Part shown: positions 23,711-35,560 of the stretch, piece after piece | Numbering within the stretch: the first letter of the stretch is position 1 | How the letters are laid out: every line of letters starts with the position of its first letter | Assembly (NCBI GenBank): GCA_027257055.1 | Contig: JAPVLO010000123.1 | Coordinates: 2,232,001 to 2,296,000, forward strand | From: Cephalopachus bancanus | Taxonomy: Eukaryota; Chordata; Mammalia; Primates; Tarsiidae | DNA: 64,000 nt | Direction: 5' to 3' | Translations under genes and position numbers: made by a program | Notes under the pieces: generated by a model | What the model was told of the DNA's origin: nothing | Databases searched by the model: none | What the model saw: only the letters and a program-made list of their open reading frames with translations

Positions 23711-24740
23711 AGTAGACTTGTTTACTAATGTTTTATCTTTACCACCAGCCCCTCAGCCCTTGGTACCACATCTCAGCCATCTCTGTTCCCCTTTTCCATA
23801 TTACCAGGCATAGGGCTGGGCTCTGGACAGTGCTTGGAGAGAGTAGGACCTCACTACCTGAGCCAGGGCACACAGATACACAAGACCTGCCCCTCTCCAA
23901 GGCTCTCACCACAGGAGGCAGACAAGGGCATGTGTGGGCAGCAGGGTAGGGATCCACCAAACTTCTTACAACTGCAGAGCCAGGACACCAAAGGGAGACC
24001 AAGACAGATTCCGTGCTGTGTCCACCCAAAACTCAGGAACTCTGAGGGGTTGCTCAGGCCACCAAACCAGAAGCACCATGAGGAGCAGGAGATCTGAACA
24101 GGCGAGGGCTGACTCTGCAGCCCTGAGTGTTTGACTTTGGACAGGAGCTGCCAGCTGGACCCTGGAAACTTGGCAACGCTTGAGAGAGGAGATCTCAAGC
24201 GGGAACAGGGAGAGGGAGGGGGCAGCCAAGCCCGCCAGAGGAGAATGAGCTTTCTGGGAAGAGGTAACTAAGGAGGGCGCCTGGCCCTCCCCCCACACTC
24301 CATTCCTCTCTTTGCTGCCTTGGGGACCCTGCAGGAGGCCCAGGCTTGGGCTCCCTTTGCTCTCTGTTTTCCCCTTACAGTGAAGGACTGCACTGAGCTG
24401 CAGTGAGTCTCCCCAGGCACAGTGGCCTTATATGGTCACAGAAGCGCAGGCTTGGACGCTGGAGGGACCTTGGAGGCTCATATGGCCCAGCAGCCATTCT
24501 CCTCCTCTGAATCACAGTCCCCTCTGAGATTGTGACAAATGTACCACACACACATTCCCCCCTCCCCTCAATTTCTGGAGGTTCATAAACTCGCAGGTCC
24601 TAAGTTGCTGGAACACATGACTTCTCACTCCACCTCCAGGCTGCTTTAAGTGTTCCTCTTCTGCTTCCCTTTATCAGTGCCCTTCCCCTGCCCGGGACCA
24701 TCCTCCACTGCACTCTCTTTATGATCAGACGAAGGGGGAT
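23711..24740. other. Unique, relatively GC-rich intron
   Basis: No repeat recognised with confidence. Overlapping frames on both strands (for example 23854-24198 and 23966-24298 minus) have no recognisable product and no supporting splice context. Confidence 0.4.
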
Positions 24741-24940
24741 GGGTTGGGAGCCAGACTCTAGCTCTGTGACTGGGTAACTTCCTTAACTGTGTGGCACTTC
24801 TGGTTCCTCAACTGTGCCCTGGAGATGAGTATGGTAACAGTAGCTATCCTCACTGGCTCATGGTTGGGATCAAAAGAAAATACATGTACAGGGGAGTGCC
24901 TGGCTCAGTTAGCATTCAGTGATAGCTATTATTATTACTG
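24741..24940 (+). repeat. MIR, nearly full length
   Basis: GAGCCAGACTCTAGCTCTGT, GGGTAACTTCCTTAACTGTG and GAGTGCCTGGCTCAGTTAGC follow the MIR order. Confidence 0.85.
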
Positions 24941-25077
24941 TCCTATTTGGTACATGGGGCTGTGGAAGAAAAAGGACAGTGAGTCAGGTGTCCTGTGCCT
25001 GTCCTTTCGAGGAAGAGGATGTAAAGGGGGTCCCTGGGGAGGGAAGGCTGGGAGCCCTGGGAAGACTCCTGCCTGCT

Positions 25078-25118
25078 AGGAGGAGGAGGAGGAGGTGGAG
25101 AAGGAGGAGGAAGGGGTA
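25078..25118. repeat. GGA-rich polypurine tract
   Basis: AGGAGGAGGAGGAGGTGGAG then AAGGAGGAGGAAGGGG. It is a mirror-like purine run that could form triplex or G-quadruplex-like structures. Confidence 0.8.
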
Positions 25119-25595
25119 ATAAGCTGTAGCGGAGAAGGGAAGATGGGGCAGCAGAGGGGGCATTCTCCGGCTGGAAAAGACAATCTGCTCATTTACTAAA
25201 TGAACCCCTTGAGAGTGGTCACAGGTTGAAAAGCTAGATATCCCGACCTGGGGTTATCTTCACATGCTTATAAAATGAGTTTGAGAACACAGATGGAGCT
25301 TCACACGATGGCTGCCGGGCTAGGGTCAGGGCTCAGTGCCTTGCTTCCGTGACAACAGCCAAGGGTTTCCAGTCATCAGGGAGACCTGTCAGCAATGGGG
25401 ATGTGGCCCTGGAGCTATCTACCTCCCCAGAGGTAGTGGGGACAGACTAGCCTGGTCTTATCCAACACATTTTAAATTAAACAACTGTCAGATGCTAGTG
25501 AGTGAATGAGCCACATACCAAGGATTAGGGGCTCCATAGATCTGGCACCTGGATAGGACTGCAAAGTGCAAACATCAGTTAAAGTACATGTCCTG
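25119..25595. other. Unique intron, nothing recognised
   Basis: No repeat or exon-like signal supported. Confidence 0.4.
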
Positions 25596-25607
25596 TGCAA
25601 CTGTTTT

Positions 25608-25911
25608 TTTTCTTTTTCTTTTTTTATTTTTTTTGAGTCAGAGTCTCACTCTGTTGCCCAGGTTGGAGGGCAGTGGCATGCTCCCGGCCACTACAGCCTC
25701 GACCTGCTGGGCTCCGGCGATCCTTCCGCCTCAGCCTTCCAAGTAGTTGGAACTACAGGCATGCGCTACCACGCCTGGCTAATTTTTTGATTTATTGTAG
25801 AGATGAGGTCGCCAAGTTGCCCAGGTGGGTCTTGAACCCGCGGGCTCAGGCAATCCACTCACCTCAGCCTCCCAAAGGCGCGGGATTACAGGCTGAGCCA
25901 CCCAGCCCGGC
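25608..25911 (-). repeat. Alu SINE, A-box-deletion lineage, intermediate form
   Basis: Minus-strand Alu with CCCAAAGGCGCGGG but the intact left-arm GCCAAGTTGCCCAGG. Its right arm is half changed: GTGGCATGCTCCCGGCCAC, where only one side of the later hairpin is GC-rich. Target-site copies TGCAACTGTTTT and TGCAACTATTTT lie at 25596 and 25912. Confidence 0.95.
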
Positions 25912-25984
25912 TGCAACTATTTTCTTAAACTATATTTGTGTTGGGTGCTGGGGAGGGAGAGACTGTGCAGAGGGAGGAGGGTAA

Positions 25985-26125
25985 GAAAGGAGACAATAAA
26001 TGAGCATCTGTAATAGCAATAATTATGTTTGGGTGGTGGTGGCATTTGGTGATTTTTTAAAAACTTTCTTCTTTACATTTTTGCTTTGTTTAGTTTTTTA
26101 AAATGTACATTTGTTATCTGAAAGA
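25985..26125 (+). repeat. Old interspersed repeat, family uncertain
   Basis: TTATGTTTGGGTGGTGGTGG, AAACTTTCTTCTTTACATTT and GTTTTTTAAAATGTACATTT resemble a common mammalian repeat tail. I cannot assign it. Confidence 0.35.
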
Positions 26126-27560
26126 CCAACAGAACATTTCCAATGGGAGATAGACACTTCCTATTTAGCGTGAGGACCATTTTGACCAGGAGAGACTAGA
26201 GTGAAAGAGGGTAGTCAGTACACAGCAGGAAATCTCCCGACATGCCTCATTTGGGTTCAGCCTGGTATAAGGTCTTTTCAGACTTCGAAGCCTATCAGGC
26301 TTGGTCCTTGCCTTCCAAAGACTCTCAGTCTAGATGGTAAGATAAAGCTAGTGCTGAGACCATAAAAGTTAACAACATAAAGTGGCATCTGTCAAGGGCC
26401 AGTTGAAGGGTATGTGTGTTAGATGTGTGTAAGAGTGGTCATGTGATCTAGTTCAAGCCAGTTAGACTGAAGGACAGATGGCTAGAAATGCTCCTGGGAA
26501 AGAATTTTCCTTCCTGGTCCAAAGAGAAAGGCCTTTAAGAACAGCTTTCCTGTCCTCCATGTCTTCTTTCCCTCAAAATGGCTGCCCTCCCAATCAGTCA
26601 TTCCCTAGCTTCCTCTTTAAACATGGTTGTTTCTGAGGAAGTAGATACTAAAGCCATGGCAGTCATCTTGTGGTCATGAAGTTAGATGTCACCACCTGAG
26701 GATGGCAGGTCAAAGGGGTGCAGGGAGTTCCAGGTGACACTGCTGAGCTGCCAAATCAACCCTGGGGCTGTCTGAAAACAAAGGTCATACTCCTACCAAA
26801 ACACTGCCTACCTGGGCCAGAGAAAGGGTCTTGCTTAGAGCCCATACAGAAATATCATTTCCCAAGTGGGAAACTGTGACTTAGAGAAAAGACTTGTTTA
26901 TAGGCATGTGGATGTCAAAGCAACTCCATCGTGATGCTAACTGGCCATGTTGCCTTCTGATTGACCCCAGTTCTGGGAAGGGTTCTAAGATTTCCTGTGT
27001 ATCCATTACTCCTTGTATAAGAGCAGGTACTTATTGTAGATCCTGCCCTATGTCAAACAACCTTGATGTCACCATGCTTCAATTGTCATACAATTGTCCC
27101 TTTGGAATCATCCTTTTCTTATGGTATTTAAGTCGTGGGTCTGGGTCTGGGAGCTAACAGTGCAGGGACCCACCATGTTGTCTCTGGGCTGCCAAGATAC
27201 AGACATAGCTTCTGTTTGTGAAGTCCCTATCAAATGTTTCTCTCTAGGCAATCGGATATGTCAGCTTCTTTTTTCAACCTCACAGCTTCCTCAGACTTTT
27301 GGGATAGGTTTGTATAGACCCGCCTACCTTGAAACAAGGCACATGGTTAGTTTGTGGCACAGCAGGGACAAAATCCTCAGAGGCCTTTCCAGTATGCCAC
27401 AGGCCTCCCTTGGTGCTCCCGCGGAGAGGGGAGGTGATGAATGACACCAGATGAGAAAAACATCTACTCAAGTGAAAACAGAAATAGTTTTTACCTTCTG
27501 CTTTAAAAGTTCTAGCTCCCAATTTGGAGATTTCTTGGAGGGGGGGTATTCTATAAGGAT
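26126..27560. other. Intron with possible LTR-like remnants
   Basis: Positions 26390-26710 (GGTCATGTGATCTAGTTCAA, GCCATGGCAGTCATCTTGTG, ACCTGAGGATGGCAGGTCAA) recall an old mammalian interspersed repeat I cannot name. The rest shows nothing recognisable. Confidence 0.35.
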
Positions 27561-27564
27561 CTTC

Positions 27565-27935
27565 CTTCATTCATTAATTCCCTAATTCATCATTCATGTA
27601 TTATTTGGGTACCCACTATGTGCCAGGCACTGTATCAAGTGCTGGCAATAGAAGAGTAAACCAACAGACACCACCCCTGCCTCTGTAAAGCTTGAATTCT
27701 AATAGGGAAGACATACTGAATAAGCAATTGCACAAATGGTTATATAAATTAGAGTGGGAAGGAGAGGAACATGCAATCTGAAAGAAAAGAGGAGATCTAC
27801 AGTACAGGCCCAGGGTGGAGGGCAGGGTCTGCCTCTCAAGATATAGCCCTGCAAATTGAGCAGGAGCTGGCTGGACAGACAAAGGGACAGCATTCCAGAT
27901 GGGGGAACAGCATAAGCGAAGACGGCACCCTGGAC
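27565..27935 (-). repeat. L2 3' end
   Basis: TTCATTCATTAATTCCCTAA, ACCCACTATGTGCCAGGCAC, TAAAGCTTGAATTCTAATAG and GGGACAGCATTCCAGATG match the reverse L2. The 196-codon minus frame (27699-28289) passes through this non-coding L2 end. Confidence 0.85.
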
Positions 27936-28418
27936 ACCACTCTGAGTGGTCTTTCTGTGACTTTTGGAGTCCCCAGTTGGCACACAGAGTGCTTGGGAAA
28001 TATGTGCTAAATGTTCATGTGCTGGAACTGTTCCTGGCATCCCCTTCTGAGAGGGGCTTCCACTGAATCTCAAAGAGAAGGCATGAACAGCAACTGACTC
28101 AGGGCAGGACATATCATAAGCACCGGCCAGGCTAAGAGGCACTGGCAGGACACAGCATACCAGCTTGGAGGTAGGTACAGCAGAGGGCCGGCACCAAGGA
28201 GAAGGGGCAGAGAGGGCCCTGTCTAAAACACCTACCCTATGCTCCCTGATGGAACTCCCACTGGCTCTCTTCTTGTATTTTCTCTCCATTGAATGAAGTC
28301 TCGTGGCCAGTGGTGTTTGACCTGCAGAGACCTGGCTCCCTGACTCAGTGGATCAAGAGTAAGGAATAAGCAGAGTGGTCTACAGTGTCTAGAGGGCATA
28401 AAGAGCAGCTGGGTGAGG

Positions 28419-28443
28419 GGCTGGGGCGGGGGGGGGGGGGAGG
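28419..28443. repeat. G-run with G-quadruplex potential
   Basis: GGGGCTGGGGCGG followed by an unbroken run of G to GGAGGATGG. There are four or more adjacent G tracts on the plus strand and C tracts on the GNAO1 transcript. Confidence 0.85.
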
Positions 28444-28544
28444 ATGGCAGGAGTTTCTAGGAACTGCAGCAGCCCAAATCCCCTAGAGAACACCTTTCAT
28501 TTGTTCATTCCAAAAATGAATATTGTGTACCTGCAAAGAGCTGG

Positions 28545-28725
28545 GGATGCCTTGACTCTGCTGCTCACTGACAGTGTAGACTGTGGGTAAATTCTCAGCC
28601 TTCCTGGGTCTGAGTCTCTCCTCTATAAAATGAGGATAGTGACTGTTCCTCACAGGGCCACTGGCAGTATTAATGTGTGTAAAGGATCTGGCATTCAGTG
28701 GGGCCAATAAATGTCAGATGTATTA
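28545..28725 (+). repeat. MIR, nearly full length
   Basis: GACTCTGCTGCTCACTGACA, TGAGTCTCTCCTCTATAAAA and CCAATAAATGTCAGATG follow the MIR order. Confidence 0.85.
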
Positions 28726-29115
28726 TTGGACAGTCACATGCAATTCAGCCAAAGCAGGGCTAGACCACTAGTCTTATTTCCCAAGCCACGGGTCCCCCTC
28801 CCAACCGAGAAGCAATGCCTTGACCCAACTGAACGGGGTCCTGGGGACCAGAGAATATCCATGTTTTGAATGACTGGGTCAGAGATCACCGGCTGGGCAG
28901 AAGAAAGATATGTGTGCTTTGCAAAGCAATTATGTAGGGTCTTGATTTCCCAGAATTCCAAGAGAGCAGAGGCACTGAGACCAGGAGGCCCCTGATGGGA
29001 GGTCAGAAGCTTTGCTCTTCTCCAGGTATAAAGGCTGTTTCCTCAACTGGCAGAGCCAGAGCCATCCCCAAGATTACTGTCCCTTCAGTCCTCCACTGAT
29101 GGCTTCCTTCTCTTC
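28726..29115. other. Unique intron, nothing recognised
   Basis: No repeat or exon-like signal supported. Confidence 0.4.
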
Positions 29116-29119
29116 TCAT

Positions 29120-29480
29120 CCAATAGAGCTAACTACTTTGTACCAGGTGCAGTTCTCATGGCACCCAGGAGACAGTGGTGAACAACACAGACATAGCTCC
29201 TGCCTTCAAAGAAATCACAGTTTAACAGGGGAAGACAGAAGGAAGTAAGCAAATATTATAGAGTAATAAAAACAAAACAGGTAGATTGATGGGGATAGGG
29301 AAAGTTAGGAGCCAGGAGGTAACATATAAAGTTGAGGTCTGAGTGATGAGGAATGGATCTTCAGTATATAGGAAGAACATTATTTCAGATAAAGAAAGCA
29401 GTAAGTGCAAAGGTCCTGGAGCACCTTGTGTATTGAAGGAATAGCAAGGAGGCACAGGACTGGGACAGAGTGAGTGACAG
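29120..29480 (-). repeat. L2 3' region
   Basis: ACCAGGTGCAGTTCTCATGG, GACAGTGGTGAACAACACAG, ACAGTTTAACAGGGGAAGAC and GCAAAGGTCCTGGAGCACC match the reverse L2. Confidence 0.8.
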
Positions 29481-29930
29481 GGGAGTGGAGGAAAGGACCA
29501 AAGAAGGCCGCAGGGGTCAGATCACCTATGGCTCATGTACTATGTATATTTTTTCTGAACTACACATTGAAATAAATGCTCACCTATTAAAATAAAACAT
29601 GCTCATCAGCGTACTCCCCTAAAACCATCTTGGCTCCCACCAGTGGTTCTGTTCTAATTGTGGATCACTTTTAAATGGCAGTTTTCCCTCCTCTTTCTCT
29701 GGCTTCTCCAGCCCCAAGAGAAAGGCCTGTTCTTGGAACACTTATGGATCTCAACCCACACAACTAAGCAAAAAAGAAGATAAAGTATCTTCCATCATCC
29801 CACCAGCTGGAGGGAACCACCGTCCACATGTTGGGATATATTTCAGTCCTTTTACCTGGGAGTCCATATGTGTATTGTTTCCTGAAATGGAATCACATGG
29901 TAGATTTTTTTTTGTACCAAACTCAACGTT
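29481..29930. other. Unique intron, nothing recognised
   Basis: No repeat or exon-like signal supported before the next Alu. Confidence 0.4.
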
Positions 29931-29931
29931 C

Positions 29932-30228
29932 ATTTTTTTTTTTTTTTTTTTGAGTTGGAGTCTCACTCTGTCACCCAAACTGGAGTGCAGTGGCCACTCC
30001 CGGCCACCGCAGCCTCGACCTGCTGGGCTCCAGCGATCCTTCAACCTCAGCCTTCCAAGCAGCTGGAACTACAGGCGCGCACTACTACGTCTGGCTAATT
30101 TTTGATTTATTGTAGAGATGAGGTCTCGCCAAGTTGCCCAGGCGGGTCTCAAACCCGCGGGCTCAAGCAATTCACTCACCTCAGCCTCCCAAAGGCGCGG
30201 GATTACAGGCTGAGCCACCGAGCCCGGC
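29932..30228 (-). repeat. Alu SINE, A-box-deletion lineage, hairpin form
   Basis: Minus-strand Alu with GTGGCCACTCCCGGCCAC, CCCAAAGGCGCGGG and the intact left-arm GCCAAGTTGCCCAGGCGG. The flanks AACGTTCATTTT and GAGGTTCATTTT may be a diverged target-site duplication. Confidence 0.94.
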
Positions 30229-30232
30229 TTTG

Positions 30233-30370
30233 AGGTTCATTTTAACAACTGTTTATTAAGTGCCTTCTCCATGCCAGGTGCTGGGTACAAAACAGTGAGC
30301 CTGACCCACACTGCTGAACCTGCCTTCCAGAGCTACCGTCTAGTACAGGAGCTGGGGAAGCACAGCGTGG
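30233..30370 (-). repeat. L2 3' end
   Basis: ACTGTTTATTAAGTGCCTTC, CATGCCAGGTGCTGGGTACA and AAACAGTGAGCCTGACCCAC match the reverse L2 terminus. Confidence 0.8.
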
Positions 30371-31500
30371 GGTGCCACACTCAATCCAGAAGAAGTCACT
30401 GACGTGGCTTTGTTTCACTGGCTGCTTGGTGTCCCATCATCTGAATGGTCACAGGTTGTTTAAGCAAAGCCCTAGCAGTGGACATCTGGGTTGCTTACGA
30501 ATAAGAACTCTTCCAGTTTCAGATTTAGCTGCCTGGGAGGCTGTCTGACCATGAGGCTACCTCTCTCAGGCAGAGAGCTACAAACCCAAATGAGACAAGG
30601 CAGAGGCTTGGTGACCCCTGGGCTTACAGCCCAGGTTCATGTGAGGCATTTGAGCACAAATGAGGTCCCTCTGTTCTTTAAAAAGAAAAGAAGAAAGACC
30701 TATAAAAATCCAGCTGTTTGATTGTGGGGTGAAGGTGTATGGTATGAGGAAATTTATTGCACAAATAACTAATATTAGTAACTAATATGGGAAAACTTGA
30801 TATTCTGGTATTAGAATAATACAAATAAAAGGGTAGAGTTCTAAAATAATAGTAACAGGCGAATCAATCCCCCAGAATGATTGGACAAAACAAGGAGTAT
30901 GTCCTGTTGACAGTGACTTGCATAAATCTATTAAAAAGATGCCATTTTTAATAAGGGCTAATTCGGCCAGAAGCAAAGATGTCAGCTGCCAATTGTCACC
31001 AGACAGAGCCAGGGGCAAGGCCAGGACTTGTGATTCCAGTGCAAAGCCTCTGCTGTCATTATCTGGAAAACAACACTGACTCTGCCCTTTCCCAAGGCTC
31101 ACAGTGCTGGGGATGGGTTTGGGGTATGCACATGCCAGTTCTTATTCCACGGCATGATGCTCAGAGCACAGCCTTCCTCTTCTTAGTGGTGTGGCTGGTC
31201 TGAACCCTAGGGCCCATGGCCTATGATTAGAGACACTGTGTCTTGGACTTTGGAGGCAGGTTCTTATGCAGATTGGCCACTAACCAGCACTTCACCTGGT
31301 AAGTGAGCAGAAGCAGCTCTTCTTAGGCCAGTGTCATCAGCCTCGGCCTGGGCCCCACCTCGGTGGCAGGGGAAAACCTTCAAGGTCACTCTGTCAGCCT
31401 CCTATCAGGATACCACCAGTCTCTTGACTCACTCTCAGATTCTGGCTCTTCCTATGCCTGTGTTTTTAGGAAATAATGCCATTTATGTGGCAGTTTATAC
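30371..31500. other. Unique intron, nothing recognised
   Basis: No repeat or exon-like signal supported, apart from A/T-rich sequence near 30730-30860. Confidence 0.4.
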
Positions 31501-31504
31501 TACA

Positions 31505-31605
31505 ATCTTGTCTCTCAGAAGACCTGGGGTCTAGTCTTGGCTCTGTCACTGATCGGCTGGCATGGGCTTGGACAAGACACTAGGACTCCTGATTCATTTC
31601 CTCCG
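31505..31605 (+). repeat. MIR fragment
   Basis: CAGAAGACCTGGGGTCTAGT and CTTGGCTCTGTCACTGATCG match MIR. Confidence 0.7.
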
Positions 31606-31894
31606 TGTACTGCCCAGGCTCTCAGGCAGCTCAGGTGTAGGCTTTGGGGATGGGTTCTGTCAAATTCTTGTGGTCACAGTTTCTCAGGTTGACTGAGCTC
31701 CATGGTCATGTTTGTTTCTATGTCTTTGTTAAATGCATCCTTTTGAGGGATATAACAGCTCACAAAACATGGAGACTCATGGGGGCAAACAGTCAAAGGG
31801 GTTCTGGGTGGGCAAAAGATTGTGGAGTGTGAAGGAGATACCTGCATTCTTCCCTGCATATAGGGCTCTGTTCCGATGTTGCCTCCTCAGACTT

Positions 31895-32125
31895 CTCAGG
31901 CCAAGGCCGCTGCCCTCCATGCTTCTGTGTCATCATCCTTCCTTATTTTTCTCCACAACATGTATCACCACCTAGTATATAGCTATACGTATATGGTCTG
32001 TTTCCAACATATCAGTGTGAGTTCTATAAGGGCAAGGACTTATTTGTCCTGTTACTGACCCCAGTGACCTGAGCAGTACCTGGCACACAGTGAAGGATCA
32101 GTAAATGCTGGCTGAATGACTAGAT
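31895..32125 (+). repeat. L2 3' end
   Basis: CTATAAGGGCAAGGACTTAT, TTGTCCTGTTACTGACCCCA, GTACCTGGCACACAGTGAAG and AAATGCTGGCTGAATGA match the L2 terminus. Confidence 0.85.
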
Positions 32126-35100
32126 GAAACAGGTGACTGCTTAGGACTGCTTCTACTCTAAAATGATGAGTCTAAATATAACACCTTTCTGTGAAGGTAG
32201 GCAGCCTTTACATTGTGCCCCAGGATGGACATGTACTTCCCACCATCCCCCACTTTGTGCCCCTGGCTGCCAATGCCATCTCCACCCTGGGTGCTGAATA
32301 GTCTTCCCCCTTAGGATCCAGTGTCTGTGGCCCCTTCCCTAGTGATAGTAACTAGAACCACTCCCTCACTCACTGGCATGGGTTCTCCTCCCTTTAACCC
32401 TGGCACCTTGGTTCTCATAGAGTTTCTAAGCGTCAGGTCACACGGTTGCCTATGCCATCCTCTTTATGCTTACTTCTGGGAAAATCCAAAACTGTTATTT
32501 GAAATCCAACTGTTATAATCACTGATTATGTTGCAAGGACATACAGAGCGCTTTATGGCATCTGAGTCCTTTTTACAATGCCTTATGTACAGACATGAGC
32601 TTTGGTTAAACACAGTAAAAGCTTATGTGAGCATTTCTGGTTTCCCAACTGCCTGATTAGGGCAGTTGCTAGACCACTCTTTCTTTTTCTGCTGACATAA
32701 TGAAGTGAAACATTCTTATTAGTACATTATATTTACTATATGAACAGTATTATACATTGGGGGGCAGTTAGCACAGCTTTTAAAAATTCTATTTTGTAGA
32801 GAACAAACAAATGAGGCTTGAATATCTTGCCCAGTCTTTGAAGGAGAAAAAACAAAAATAACAAAACACCTCCCTGTCTACAGTATGTTTGTTCATTATT
32901 TATGTTCCCTGCTCATTAGCCCCTGAATGAGTTCTTATGAACCACAGGAAGGAGGAAAGACCACCAGAGCCTGTCATCATTGACTGACAGCTCACCAGGT
33001 TTTGACAAACTCCAGTCACCTAAATGTCTCCCTTTCTGATCCCAAGTCAATATGTCCAAAAGACTCTGCTGTCCAAGCAAACCAGGTAGGACTCTGAGTC
33101 TGTGGGAGGGCTCTTATCTGGGTTCCTCCTGGTTGCCTCACCACTTGCTGCAGGGCACAGTGGTGACTCACCGCAGAACATGCCTACTAGTGAGGATGAG
33201 CTCTGAAAATGGCAGATGAGGGTTACGGTGGACATCTGCTGGCTTTGCTCACCCAGCTAGTGTTCTCCCTTCCATTGAAGACAGAATCTCAACTTTTCTT
33301 TGGGGAACCATCTTTCCTTGCACTTTGAGAACTCTCCCCACTCCCAGCTTAAGTTCCAGGAGTAAGTCCCTAACCTACATCTGGTCAGTCAGTATAGCAC
33401 ACACCTGGATCCAGGCATGCCTGAAACTAGTCTTCCCCTGGGTTACTTAGTTGCACAAGCCAGTCAATGTGTTCAAGTCACTAGGGGAGGTTTCCATTCT
33501 TAACAACCATGAGTCTTGATGACTGCATAGCCCTTGGAAGTTTGTTTGAAGAACGGCAGCAGGCTTACTGTATGGCCATACAGGCTTGCTGATCTGAAAG
33601 GGAGTGTCTGGCTACTGCATACTTTCTGAGGGCTCTGAGGGCTATAACCCTTAGACATTGCTCCCATCCCACTTTACAGCAGCTGAACCAGACTGGAGGC
33701 AACTTTTCCATACAGGCATTTCAGGGATTAGCTGTTCCCAAAGCACTGCCTGCTCCTTCCCCTATACCACCAAATCCCCAAAACACTGGGAACTTCACTT
33801 CCCTTCTTCCTTCTAGACTCCAGACCTAGGCAGCCTTTTCAGAGTCTACTGGATTTTCCTCTGCTTATTCTTTTTAATGTGGACTTGTTTTTTTCCTCCT
33901 TTTCATCACATGATTGGGCAGGGATAGACACCAAAACACCACCACCGACCTGCAGAGACAAAGGAGCCTGAAAAGAATCCCTCATTCTCTGGCTGGCATG
34001 CATGCAGGGTATAACTCTAGGATATGCCACAGAGCCTCCCAAGCATTGCCCCAGATGGAAGACCATTTTAGGTGAGTGTTTGTTTTGAAACAAAGAGACA
34101 AACAAAAAGTGTCCTTCTCAGCTTCCTGCAGAGGAGAGTTTAAAGCAAAAGGTACAGATCACCGCAACCAAATAGGGGAAATCACCATTTCTCACACCCT
34201 CCAGGGGAGATGCTTGTGGTAGTCTCCAAATGCAAGTTTGAATGCACATTCCTCTCCAGGGTAACTCATGTCTTCCCCAAATGAAACAGCAGTGGTCAGT
34301 TGTCATGCCAACTTTCACTGGACAAAGAGGGTCATGTCTGCACCTGGCCAGGCGCCTGAGCCTCTGTGACTACATGGACATGAGCCACATTCTTCTGGTT
34401 CCCTCTGCGTCACCCCTTTGTTGGGCCTTTAAACAGGAGTAGGGGAAAATTCCAGGTGAGGGCATGTCTTGCCAGACCAAGAGAAATACAGTCACAGAGA
34501 GATACAGCAAAACCCAGCCTAGCCAGTCTTCCTTCCCTGGGCAGTGCCATGTGGCCCAGAAAGGATGCCAGTATCTGTGAGGTGGATTTAAATGGCTATG
34601 CTGTGGCTCCCAGGTTTCCCACCCCAGCCCTCCATAAGCAGAGGAAAGCTCCTCATTAATAACCACAATGATGTGGTAATACCCCCAAAACAGAGTCTAC
34701 AAAAATCACTTTGTGGGCTTCCACATCCATTCCCTAACTGCAGGGATTTCAGGTGAGGCAGTGTGTTGTGGCTCTCAAAGCCGAAGGCATGCACTCAGCC
34801 ATAGGGGCAATGGGTCCCGTGGAGCGTCCAGCTGTGCCTTCCTCGAATAGAGGCTCAGTTGGTAGCTTTGCTGCCAGTCTGTGAGGCCAACAGAAGGGCG
34901 GTTAGTACCTTTTCCCTCATCATGGTCTCTGGACCTCTGCTGAGGTAGGCCTGATTCTGGTCCAGCAGTGAGTGACCGAGGGACTCTGATGTGAATCAAT
35001 CTTAAAATTGGTACATGTTGAAAAAGAGCAGGCTGAAGAGGACAGGCCCCTCACGCTGACATCCCGAGAATCTGCCCACTTTGTCAGACCCTCCTTATCT

Positions 35101-35210
35101 GGATTTCAGGTAGAGACAAATGGAAAAAAAGCACACGGTGCACACTGCCTACTACCCAAGGCCTCTCTAATCCACACTACTCAGCTGCACAGGAGTAGTG
35201 AGAGCTGGAC
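32126..35210. other. Unique intron, nothing recognised
   Basis: About 3 kb with no repeat I can name with confidence and no exon signal. Short frames on both strands (for example 34370-34666 minus and 33839-34105 minus) show no recognisable domains. Confidence 0.4.
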
Positions 35211-35214
35211 TCTG

Positions 35215-35560
35215 GAGGCACAGCAATGGCAGCATCTGTTGAATCCCTCAGATGCAGACACTGTGTTAAGGGCTTCATGGACTTTCAGTCCTCCCAACCA
35301 CCCTCACCTCCTTAGTCAATGCCATGCAAGTATAAATGCTAGCTAGCTTTATTTTTAAGATAAGGAAGTTGGTTACTAAAGAAGTTTACAAGCTTGAATT
35401 TCACCTGCATGCAACATACTTATGTAGCAAATCCCCACGTATACTCCACAATTCTAAAATAAAACAACTTTTTTTTTAAAAGGAAGTGCACGAGTTTTCC
35501 CAAGGTGATATAGCTAGTGAGCGTGGGTGTTCTCACGAACTGTTCACTCTATGGACAGCC
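35215..35560 (-). repeat. MIR, split by an L1 tail
   Basis: GACACTGTGTTAAGGGCTTC before the insertion and TTTTCCCAAGGTGATATAGC after it are parts of one reverse MIR. Confidence 0.7.
35370..35479 (+). mobile_element. 5'-truncated L1 3' tail inserted in a MIR
   Basis: GCATGCAACATACTTATGTA, GCAAATCCCCACGTATACTC and TAAAATAAAACAAC match the last bases of L1 3' ends. Copies of AAGGAAGT at 35362-35369 and 35480-35487 flank it. A T-rich stretch in the tail suggests local rearrangement of the A tail. Confidence 0.65.

Noticed and set aside
27699..28289. 196-codon minus-strand frame, the longest in the window
   Set aside because: It runs through a non-coding L2 3' end and adjacent unique intron, shows no domain or signal, and has no splice or conservation support. 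Chance is the best explanation.
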